From Pseudothauera hydrothermalis (lineage in GTDB: Bacteria > Pseudomonadota > Gammaproteobacteria > Burkholderiales > Rhodocyclaceae): a stretch of DNA of 64,000 nucleotides. A program made the translations under genes and the position numbers. Location: contig NZ_CP029331.1 of the NCBI RefSeq assembly GCF_003345255.1, positions 1,364,001 to 1,428,000 of the forward strand, read 5' to 3'. This document shows positions 38,172-45,711 of this stretch, in pieces; the first letter of the stretch is position 1, and each line of letters opens with the position of its first letter. The notes below the pieces were generated by a model, which was not told where the DNA came from, ran no database searches, and saw only the letters and a list, made by a program, of their open reading frames with translations.

Positions 38172-39482
38172 TCAGAGCTGTGCGCGGGCGGCAAAGCGCA
38201 GCACCTGCTGGGCTGCGGCAACGCCAGCGCGTGCGGCAGATTCCAGGGTGGCCGGGTAGTCGGATTCGAGGTAGTCGCCGGCCAGCCACAAGCCAGCCAC
38301 CGGCGTGCGGCAACCAGGGCGCAACAGGCCGGGGCGGCAGGCGATGGTGGCACGCTTTTCGGTGATCGCCTGACTCCATTCGGGCGCCGGCAGGCGGCGC
38401 CCGAGCTCGTCTTCGAGTTGCTTATGTACCGCCAGGATCAGCGCCTCGCGCGACAAAGCTTCATGCGCGCCATGCGCGCTGATCACACAGGCCAACAGTC
38501 CGGCACGCCCGCCGAGCTGGCCGCGGTCGAACACCCACTGAGCGGGGCCGTTGGCCAGCCCGATCATCGGGTGAGGCAGGCGCACGCCGTCGCCGAGCGC
38601 CAAATAGACGGTGACGATCGGCTCAGTGGGCAGGGCGTCGATCTGCGCGGCCAGACGTTCGCAGTGTCCTACTGAAGCGAGCAAGGCGCCGGCGTGATGC
38701 GGGGCGGTGGCGATGACCACCTGCTGGTAGCCAGCTTGGCCCGGATCGCCTTCAAGAAAGAAGCGCCCCCGCTCACGGCGGATGCCCTCCACTGCGGTGC
38801 CGGTGCGCAGCTTGCCACGGCGCACCGCCAAAAAGCGTGCGGCCGGCACCGGAAAGAGTTCGGATAGGTCCACCTGCGGGATCAGTAGCTCGCTGGCGGC
38901 GGCATCTGCCGCCAAACTGTCGCGCAGCACATTGGCAAACACTTGCGCGGAGGCTTCGGCCACCGGCGTGTTGAGCGCGGCCACGCATAAGGGCGCCCAG
39001 AGCAGGCGGACCAGTGGTTCGGTCTGGCGGTTCAAGCGCAGCAAATCGGCCACGCTGAGGGTGGCGTCCACCCGCCAGGCGCACTTTTTGAGCGTGCGCA
39101 TCAGCCGCACCATGGCCAGCTTGTCGGCCCAGGTCAGACCGCGGGCGCGCAACAAGCCAACCAAGAGGTGCATCGGGGCCGGTAGACCTGCGGCCTGAAA
39201 ATGCAGCAGATCGGGGACATGGAGCAGCAGCGGCAGGCGCAGGAGCGTCTTGGGCGACACGCCGGTGGTGCGCAGCAGCCGGCTGAGTTCGGTATAGGCA
39301 CCTAACAGAATGTGCTGACCGTTATCCACCCTGTAGCCGTCTTTGGCCACCACCCGGGCGCGCCCGCCCAGGGTGTGGGAGCGCTCGAACACGGTGACTT
39401 GCACGCCGCGGCGGGCTAGTTCCACTGCGCAGGCCAGCCCGGCATAGCCGGCGCCGATGATTGCCACTTGATGCGGGACCAT
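38172..39482 (-). CDS. hpnE: Hydroxysqualene dehydroxylase HpnE
   Basis: 436 residues. The FAD-binding Rossmann motif is at the N-terminus (IIGAGYAGLACAVELARRG, then GGRARVV). It is a phytoene-desaturase-like oxidoreductase that reduces hydroxysqualene to squalene. It is the third gene of hpnC-hpnD-hpnE, 8 bp after hpnD. The C-terminal GLWLAGDYLESDYPATLESA is the expected FAD-contact segment. Confidence 0.94.
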   Translation of the reverse strand: MVPHQVAIIGAGYAGLACAVELARRGVQVTVFERSHTLGGRARVVAKDGYRVDNGQHILLGAYTELSRLLRTTGVSPKTLLRLPLLLHVPDLLHFQAAGLPAPMHLLVGLLRARGLTWADKLAMVRLMRTLKKCAWRVDATLSVADLLRLNRQTEPLVRLLWAPLCVAALNTPVAEASAQVFANVLRDSLAADAAASELLIPQVDLSELFPVPAARFLAVRRGKLRTGTAVEGIRRERGRFFLEGDPGQAGYQQVVIATAPHHAGALLASVGHCERLAAQIDALPTEPIVTVYLALGDGVRLPHPMIGLANGPAQWVFDRGQLGGRAGLLACVISAHGAHEALSREALILAVHKQLEDELGRRLPAPEWSQAITEKRATIACRPGLLRPGCRTPVAGLWLAGDYLESDYPATLESAARAGVAAAQQVLRFAARAQL

Positions 39483-39490
39483 GCGTGTTC

Positions 39491-40324
39491 TCAGCCCTTG
39501 ATCCAGGTGCGCCAGGCGATCCAGAGTTTGCGGATTGGGGTGAGCGAGGTGCGGCGGTCGAGCACCTTAAAGCCGTCGCGAGCGATTTCCTCCAGCAAAG
39601 TGCGGTAAATCGCTGCCATGATGAGTCCCGGGCGCTGGGACTTACGGTCGATGGCGGGCAGATGGGCGTAGGCCTGGGCATAGAACCGGCGCGCGCGCTC
39701 GGCCTGAAATGCCATCAACGCGCGGAAGTTTTCGCTGTATCGCGCTGCGAGAATGTCAGCAGCCGGCACCTGGAAACGCTGCAAGTCTTCGATTGGCAGG
39801 TAAATGCGTCCGCGGCGGGCGTCTTCGCCTACATCGCGGATGATGTTGGTGAGCTGAAAAGCCATGCCCAAATCGTGCGCATATTTGAGTGTGGCGCGGT
39901 CGCTGTAGCCGAAGATCTCCGCAGCCAAGAGGCCAACCACACTGGCGGCGCGGTAGCAATAGAGCTGCAGACCCTTGAAGTCCAGGTAGCGGGTCTGCTG
40001 CAAGTCCATGGCCATGCCGTCGATGATCTCCAGCAGTTGTTCACGCGGCAGGTCGAAGCGGCCCAACACCTCGCGCAGCGCAAACCCGACCGGATGGGTG
40101 GGCTGACCATCGTAGATGCGCCCCACTTCCTGCCGCCACCATTGCAGCTTGGTCTGCGCCAGCGACAGGTCGTGACATTCGTCGACCACGTCATCGACTT
40201 CCCGGCAAAAGGCATACAGCGCGGTGATCGCCTGACGGCGCTCAGTCGGCAGAAAAAGGAAGCTGTAGTAAAAGCTTGAGCCGCTTTGCGCGGCCTTGTC
40301 CTGGCAGTAGGCGTGTGGATTCAT
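39491..40324 (-). CDS. hpnD: Presqualene diphosphate synthase HpnD
   Basis: 277 residues from ATG 40324 (MNPHAYCQDK). The trans-isoprenyl synthase fold has both Asp-rich motifs: CREVDDVVDE (about 52) and LTNIIRDVGEDARRGRIYLP (about 150). It joins two farnesyl diphosphates to presqualene diphosphate. It overlaps hpnC by 4 bp (ATGA), so translation is coupled. Confidence 0.95.
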   Translation of the reverse strand: MNPHAYCQDKAAQSGSSFYYSFLFLPTERRQAITALYAFCREVDDVVDECHDLSLAQTKLQWWRQEVGRIYDGQPTHPVGFALREVLGRFDLPREQLLEIIDGMAMDLQQTRYLDFKGLQLYCYRAASVVGLLAAEIFGYSDRATLKYAHDLGMAFQLTNIIRDVGEDARRGRIYLPIEDLQRFQVPAADILAARYSENFRALMAFQAERARRFYAQAYAHLPAIDRKSQRPGLIMAAIYRTLLEEIARDGFKVLDRRTSLTPIRKLWIAWRTWIKG

Positions 40325-41154
40325 GTGTGCATGCGGTAGTTCAGGGCGCGCCAGGCAAGTAGCGGCCAGTCGGTTCTGCCCAGGGTCGGCCGGTGCTGAA
40401 AAACGTCGTAGCCGACCGCTTCGATGCGTTCCAGGATGCGCAGCCCGCCCAGTACCATCAGGCGTAGTTCCCAGCCAATGCGTCCCGGCAGGCGCCGGGC
40501 AAGCGGGGCGCCGGCGCACATCATCGCGCGCGCACGTTGCACCTGGAAGTCCATCAGTGCGCACCAGGCGGCGTCCACCCGGCCGTGTTCGATATGCTCT
40601 TCGCTCACGCCAAAGCGCGCCATCTCGTCGGCCGGCAGGTAGATGCGCCGCTTGTCGCGGTCCAGTGCGACATCCTGCCAAAAGTTGATCAGTTGCAAGC
40701 CGGTACAAATGTGGTCGGCACAGCGTAGGTTGTGCTCGTCGGTGGCTTGGTACAAATGCAGCAACAAGCGGCCGACCGGGTTGGCCGAGCGCCGGCAATA
40801 GTCGGCCAGTTCGGCAAAATCCCGGTAACGGGTTTTCACCACGTCCTGACGAAAAGCATCCAGCAGGTCGTAAAAAAGCGTCAGCGGTAGCGCGTGCTCG
40901 TCAATATTGCGCGCCAGGCGTTCGAACATCGGTGCCAAGGCTGAGGCCGGTTGCGGCGCCCGGCGCGCGATTAAATCCAGCCCGGCGCGGTACTCGTCCA
41001 GCCGTGCCAGACGTTCGGCCGGTGGCAAATCCCCTTCGTCGGCCACATCGTCCGCCCCGCGTGCGAATGCGTAAATCGCCTCCACCGGTTCGCGCAGGCC
41101 GGCCGGCAACAAAACGGAAGCGACAGGGAAGTTTTCGTAGTGATCGACGGGCAT
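40321..41154 (-). CDS. hpnC: Hydroxysqualene synthase HpnC
   Basis: 277 residues from ATG 41154 (MPVDHYENFPVAS), the conserved HpnC start; an upstream in-frame ATG at 41247 adds an unlikely tail. Asp-rich motifs are FARGADDVADEGD and LINFWQDVALDRDKRRIYLP. It converts presqualene diphosphate to hydroxysqualene. It heads hpnC-hpnD-hpnE. No squalene-hopene cyclase lies in the window, so hopanoid synthesis must be completed elsewhere. Confidence 0.95.
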   Translation of the reverse strand: MPVDHYENFPVASVLLPAGLREPVEAIYAFARGADDVADEGDLPPAERLARLDEYRAGLDLIARRAPQPASALAPMFERLARNIDEHALPLTLFYDLLDAFRQDVVKTRYRDFAELADYCRRSANPVGRLLLHLYQATDEHNLRCADHICTGLQLINFWQDVALDRDKRRIYLPADEMARFGVSEEHIEHGRVDAAWCALMDFQVQRARAMMCAGAPLARRLPGRIGWELRLMVLGGLRILERIEAVGYDVFQHRPTLGRTDWPLLAWRALNYRMHT

Positions 41155-41252
41155 GGGACGATGGACTGACAGGCTTGGCCCGGCCGGCCGCCCGGAGTAT
41201 AAGCGAAACCGTCTGTCGGGCACTTCTTGGCGTATTGAGCGGTCCATTGCGC

Positions 41253-41930
41253 ATGTTGGAAATCCGCGATCTTGTCAAACGTTTCGATCCGCAGGCGCCG
41301 ACGGCGCTCTTCGAGCGGGTCGGGCTCGATGTCGCCGCCGGTGAGTGCGTGGCCATCGTGGGCGAATCCGGCGTGGGCAAGTCCACGCTACTGAACTGCA
41401 TCGCCGGACTGGAGACGGTCGATGGCGGCAGCATCCGCTTGCTCGGGCAGGAACTGGTCGGACTGGACGACGACGCGCTCGCCCGCCTGCGCCGCAACCG
41501 CTATGGCTTTGTGTTTCAGGCTTTTCATATCCTGCCGCATCTGACCGTGCTACAGAATGTTGCCCTGCCGCTGTGGTTGCAGGGCGTGGCCGACGATGAG
41601 GCCCAGGCGCGTGCGCTCCAGATGCTGGCCCGGGTGGGTTTGGCCGCGCGTGCCGCTGACTGGCCGCGTGTGTTGTCGGGCGGGCAGTTGCAGCGGGTGG
41701 CGATTGCGCGGGCGTTGGTGCACCGTCCGGCAGTGGTGTTGGCCGACGAGCCGACCGGTAATCTGGACCCGGCGCATGCCTCGACGGTGCTGGCGCTGCT
41801 ATTGGAGACGGTGCGCGAATCCGGTGCGGCCGGGGTGCTGGTCACCCATTCGGCAGCGGCCGCGGCGTGTGCCGACCGGGTGCTGCGACTGACAGCGACC
41901 GGGCTGATGCCACAGCCGGCGGTGCGATGA
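41253..41930 (+). CDS. ABC transporter ATP-binding protein (LolD/AttE type)
   Basis: 225 residues from ATG 41253. Walker A is GESGVGKST (37-45); the signature LSGGQLQRVAIARAL and Walker B VVLADEPT follow in order. This is the MacB/LolD-type ATPase that pairs with FtsX-like permeases. It is divergent from hpnC by 98 bp and overlaps the permease gene by 4 bp. Confidence 0.94.
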   Translation: MLEIRDLVKRFDPQAPTALFERVGLDVAAGECVAIVGESGVGKSTLLNCIAGLETVDGGSIRLLGQELVGLDDDALARLRRNRYGFVFQAFHILPHLTVLQNVALPLWLQGVADDEAQARALQMLARVGLAARAADWPRVLSGGQLQRVAIARALVHRPAVVLADEPTGNLDPAHASTVLALLLETVRESGAAGVLVTHSAAAAACADRVLRLTATGLMPQPAVR

Positions 41931-44428
41931 GTGCGCTGCTCAACCGGGTTTTCCTTGCCAGCCTGCGGCACCGGCCGTTGGGTACCGCACTGTCACTCTT
42001 GGCCATTGCGCTGGGCGTGGCGCTCGGGCTGGCGGTGCATCTAATCCACGATGCGGCGCTGGAGGAGTTCGGCCGCGGGCTGCGCCAGTTGGTGGGGGAG
42101 GCCGATCTGCAAGTGGTCGGACCACGCGAGGGTTTTGATGACGCGCTGTACCTGCGCATCGCCGCGCGGCAGGAGGTTGCGCACGCCAGCCCAGTGCTGG
42201 AGGTGCAAGCCAGCTTGCCGGGGCGTCAGGACACGCTGCGCGTGCTGGGCGTGGATGTGTTCCGCGTGGCCGAGGTGCAATCGGCTTTGTTGCCGGTGGC
42301 CGACGAGGGCGCAGAGCAGCTCGCCGCCCTGCGGCCTGGGCGGATTTTCTTGAGTCCTGCAGCAGCGGCTTTATTGGCACTGCCTCGAGGCGGGCCGCTG
42401 ATCGTGCAAAATGGGGTGCGTGAGCACACGCTGACCGTGGCGGGTCGGGTGCCCGGTGCTGGCGCCGGTCAGCCATTGGCGGTCATGGACATTGCCGCGG
42501 CGCAACAGCTTTTTGACCGCATCGGGCGGCTTACCCGCATCGATCTGCGCTTGGCGCCCGGCATCGACCGGGACGAAGCGCGCCGCGCGCTGGCCGCCAT
42601 CTTGCCGGCGGGGGTGAGCGTGCTGACTCCGGAAACGTCACACGCGCAGGGGCTCGCCTTGTCGCGCGCCTACCGGGTCAATCTCGGCATGTTGGCAGTC
42701 ATTGCGCTGCTGACCGGCGGTTTTTTGGTTTTCTCCACCCAATGGTTATCGGTGGTGCGTCGTCGCCCGACGTTTGCCTTTTTGCGCGCGCTGGGGCTGA
42801 CCCGCGGTGAACTGCGCCGTGCGCTGTTGGCCGAAGGCGCCACGTTGGGGTTCATTGGCGGCTCGTGCGGGGCGGCTCTTGGCTATGCGTTGGCGGCGGT
42901 CGCATTGCAACTGGCCGGGGGGGATTTGGGGGCCGGTTACTTTGAAGGACTGCAACCAGCGCTGCGCTTTCATCCCTGGCTTACCGCGGCTTATGTGGCG
43001 CTGGGGGTGGCGGCCGGTTGGGCGGGCAGCGAACTGCCGGCGCGTGAAGCAGCGGCGCTGGTGCCGGCGCGCGCCCTGCGCGCGGCCGATGCCGGCGCTC
43101 TGGACAGCCGTCCGCGCTGGGCGATGACCTTTGTTTGCCTGCTGGCCGCCATCGGACTCGGCCGATTGCCGCCGGCCGCTGGGGTGCCGGTGGCGGGCTA
43201 TGCGGCGATAGCCTGTTTGCTGGCCGCGGGTGTGCTGGCGCTGCCCGGTGTCACGGCGGGGGTTGCCGGCCTGCCGGTGCGCGGCCGCTCGGTGCTGTGG
43301 CGTTTGGCGCTAGCGCGTCTGAGCGCAGCACCCGGCCAGACCGTGGTGGCCGGCGCCGGCGTGCTAGCCAGCGTGGCGCTGGCTGCGGCCATGGCCATCA
43401 TGGTGAGTTCCTTCCGTGCTTCGGTGGAGGATTGGTTGACCCGTGTGCTGCCTGCGGATCTGTATTTGCAAGCCGCAGCGTCTTCGGCCAGCGGTTACCT
43501 GGGGCCTGACGAGGTGGCCACCGTGGCGGCATTACCCGGCGTGGCCACCGTGTCGCCGGTACGCAACGTAGAAGTGCGCTTGGCCGAGGCGCGGCCGCCG
43601 GTGACCGTGTTGGCGCGCCCAATCCGCGCTGTGGGCGATCTGCCGCTGGTCAAAGGGCGAATGACCGATCTGCCGCCCGATGACTTGCCGCCAGCGTGGA
43701 TCTCCGAGGCGATCGTCGATTTGTACGGTTTGCGCCCTGGCGAGGTGCTGGCGCTGCCGTTGGCTGGCCAGTCGCTGCGCTTTCGCATTGCCGGGGTGTG
43801 GCGAGACTATGTGCGCCAGCATGGTGCGGTGGTGATCGACATCGATCTTTACCGTGCGCTGACCGGCGATCTACGCAGCAACGATCTGGCGATCCATCTG
43901 CAGCCGGATGCCGACCCCTCAGTCGTCGGCACGGCCGTGCATGCGGCCTTGGGCGAGCGCACCGTGCGGCTGGCCACTCCCGGCGAAATCCGCGCACGCA
44001 GCCTGGAGATTTTCGACCGCAGTTTTCTGGTGACTTATTTGATGGAAGGGGTGGCGGTGCTGATCGGCCTGTTCGGCGTGGCCACCAGTTTTGCCGCGTT
44101 GGCCACGGCGCGGCGACGGGAGTTCGGCATGCTGCGCCACCTTGGTCTCACTCAGGGGCAGATCGGCCGGCTGCTGGCAATCGAGGGCGCGCTGGCGGCC
44201 GCGCTGGGTGTGGCCTTGGGGCTGCTTGCCGGCGCGGCGGTGGCCTGGGTGCTGGTCGAGGTGGTCAACCGTCAGAGTTTCCACTGGAGTATGGATATGA
44301 ACCTGCCTTGGGGTGGGTTGGCGCTGTTTGCGGTTACGCTGGTGGGGCTGGCCGCGCTCGCCGCACGCTTGGCCGGGGCGCGGGCGATGCGCCAGTCTGC
44401 CGTGCTGGCGGTGCGGGAGGACTGGTGA
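41927..44428 (+). CDS. FtsX-like ABC permease, fused long form
   Basis: 833 residues from ATG 41927. An N-terminal membrane helix (about 17-37) and a periplasmic domain (about 40-240) are followed by several helices (about 245-470), a second periplasmic domain (about 510-680) and a last set of three helices. This is two FtsX-type halves in one chain, like YbbP. Such permeases extract or act on envelope substrates rather than move small solutes. It ends in TGATG with the next gene, which starts at its last base. Confidence 0.92.
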   Translation: MSALLNRVFLASLRHRPLGTALSLLAIALGVALGLAVHLIHDAALEEFGRGLRQLVGEADLQVVGPREGFDDALYLRIAARQEVAHASPVLEVQASLPGRQDTLRVLGVDVFRVAEVQSALLPVADEGAEQLAALRPGRIFLSPAAAALLALPRGGPLIVQNGVREHTLTVAGRVPGAGAGQPLAVMDIAAAQQLFDRIGRLTRIDLRLAPGIDRDEARRALAAILPAGVSVLTPETSHAQGLALSRAYRVNLGMLAVIALLTGGFLVFSTQWLSVVRRRPTFAFLRALGLTRGELRRALLAEGATLGFIGGSCGAALGYALAAVALQLAGGDLGAGYFEGLQPALRFHPWLTAAYVALGVAAGWAGSELPAREAAALVPARALRAADAGALDSRPRWAMTFVCLLAAIGLGRLPPAAGVPVAGYAAIACLLAAGVLALPGVTAGVAGLPVRGRSVLWRLALARLSAAPGQTVVAGAGVLASVALAAAMAIMVSSFRASVEDWLTRVLPADLYLQAAASSASGYLGPDEVATVAALPGVATVSPVRNVEVRLAEARPPVTVLARPIRAVGDLPLVKGRMTDLPPDDLPPAWISEAIVDLYGLRPGEVLALPLAGQSLRFRIAGVWRDYVRQHGAVVIDIDLYRALTGDLRSNDLAIHLQPDADPSVVGTAVHAALGERTVRLATPGEIRARSLEIFDRSFLVTYLMEGVAVLIGLFGVATSFAALATARRREFGMLRHLGLTQGQIGRLLAIEGALAAALGVALGLLAGAAVAWVLVEVVNRQSFHWSMDMNLPWGGLALFAVTLVGLAALAARLAGARAMRQSAVLAVREDW

Positions 44429-45525
44429 TGCGGGCCGCCTGCTGGCGCAGTCTTTTCGCCGCGCTGCTGATGTTGCAGGGCGCTTTCGCGTGGGCGGCAG
44501 AGGTGGCGTATGCGCCGGTGGTGCCTGGTGTCGCGCTGGTTTTTCCTGAAGATACCGGGGCCCACCCGGCATTTCGCACCGAGTGGTGGTATGTCACCGG
44601 TTGGTTGGCCGACGAAGCAGGCGCCGAGCGCGGTTTTCAGGTGACTTTTTTTCGTGTGCGAACCGGCGTGGGGGAGGACAACCCGAGCCGCTTTGCGCCT
44701 CGGCAACTGGTATTGGCCCATGCCGCGCTGGCCGATCCGCAACAAGGCCGCTTACTGCATGATGAGCGCGCTGCACGCGCGCTGGCGCCGCTGGCCGGCT
44801 TCGAGACCGAACGCACCCACGCCTGGATCGGTGACTGGTGGTTGAGGCTGGAGCAGGCGGGCTACCGCACCCAGGTGAAGGCGGCGGACTTTGCTTTCGA
44901 GCTGCGCTTCGTGCCACAGGCGCCACCGCTGATCAATGGCGAGGGCGGCTTTAGCCGCAAGGCCGCCGACCCCAAGCACGCCAGCTATTACTACAGCCGC
45001 CCGCAATTGGCGGTGGACGGCAAGCTGCGGGTTCGCACAGCCACCCATCGGGTACGCGGTCTGGCCTGGCTGGACCACGAGTGGTCCAGCGAGCTGATGC
45101 CACCCGGTGCGCGCGGTTGGGACTGGATCGGCATCAATCTGCACGATGGCGGTGCGTTAATGGCCTTTAGGATGCGTGACGAGGCCGAGCAGCCTTTGTG
45201 GGCCGGCGGCAGTCTGCGCGGAGCCGATGGCGTACAGGTCAGCCTGGGCGCTCATCAGGTGCGTTGGATACCCGGCCGGCGCTGGCGTTCGCCGCGCACC
45301 GGCGCGGACTATCCGGTGGAATGGACGGTGGAGATCGACCCGCCGTCGGGGGGCGCGCCGCGCAGGCTGAAGGTGGTGCCGTGGATGGACGACCAGGAAC
45401 TGGACAGCCGGCGTTCGACCGGTGCGGTGTATTGGGAAGGCGCGGTGCGTCTATTGGAAGACGGCCGCGAAATCGGCCGCGGCTATCTGGAGATGACCGG
45501 CTACGCCGAACGGCTGCGCATGTAG
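44428..45525 (+). CDS. AttH/CrtC-like exported lipocalin-type protein
   Basis: 365 residues with a signal peptide (about 1-23, cut at AWA-A). The mature part matches the AttH/carotenoid 1,2-hydratase-like (CrtC) fold: FPEDTGAHPAFRTEWWYVTG near the N-terminus, FSRKAADPKHASYYYS mid-chain and the WLDHEWSSE segment. It closes an operon with the ABC ATPase and permease, the arrangement called attEFGH in Agrobacterium. Its ligand is unknown; the hydratase label is only by homology. Confidence 0.9.
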   Translation: MRAACWRSLFAALLMLQGAFAWAAEVAYAPVVPGVALVFPEDTGAHPAFRTEWWYVTGWLADEAGAERGFQVTFFRVRTGVGEDNPSRFAPRQLVLAHAALADPQQGRLLHDERAARALAPLAGFETERTHAWIGDWWLRLEQAGYRTQVKAADFAFELRFVPQAPPLINGEGGFSRKAADPKHASYYYSRPQLAVDGKLRVRTATHRVRGLAWLDHEWSSELMPPGARGWDWIGINLHDGGALMAFRMRDEAEQPLWAGGSLRGADGVQVSLGAHQVRWIPGRRWRSPRTGADYPVEWTVEIDPPSGGAPRRLKVVPWMDDQELDSRRSTGAVYWEGAVRLLEDGREIGRGYLEMTGYAERLRM

Positions 45526-45563
45526 CCGGCGCTGCGTCAGAACGGCACATGGCCCACGATGCA

Positions 45564-45648
45564 TGGTGCCCCGGAGAGGACTCGAACCTCCACACCTTGC
45601 GGCACTTGATCCTAAGTCAAGCGTGTCTACCAATTTCACCACCGGGGC
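45564..45648 (-). tRNA. tRNA-Leu, anticodon UAG
   Basis: 85 nt on the minus strand, starting GCCCCGG and ending CCGGGGC with an encoded ACCA. The anticodon stem CTTGA / TCAAG frames the loop CTTAGGA, giving anticodon TAG, which reads CUN leucine codons. The long variable arm (about TGCCGCAAGGTGT) and TTCGAGT in the T loop confirm a leucine class II tRNA. Confidence 0.96.
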
Positions 45649-45660
45649 GCGGGCGGGCGG

Positions 45661-45666
45661 ATTATA
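45661..45666 (-). promoter_or_regulatory. Consensus -10 box of tRNA-Leu
   Basis: A perfect TATAAT on the minus strand 12 bp before the tRNA 5' end. No good -35 box is seen at 17 bp. Confidence 0.5.
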
Positions 45667-45711
45667 CACGTCGGCGCGGGTGTCGGGAGGCAAGGCGCGC
45701 GCAAGTTTGGG

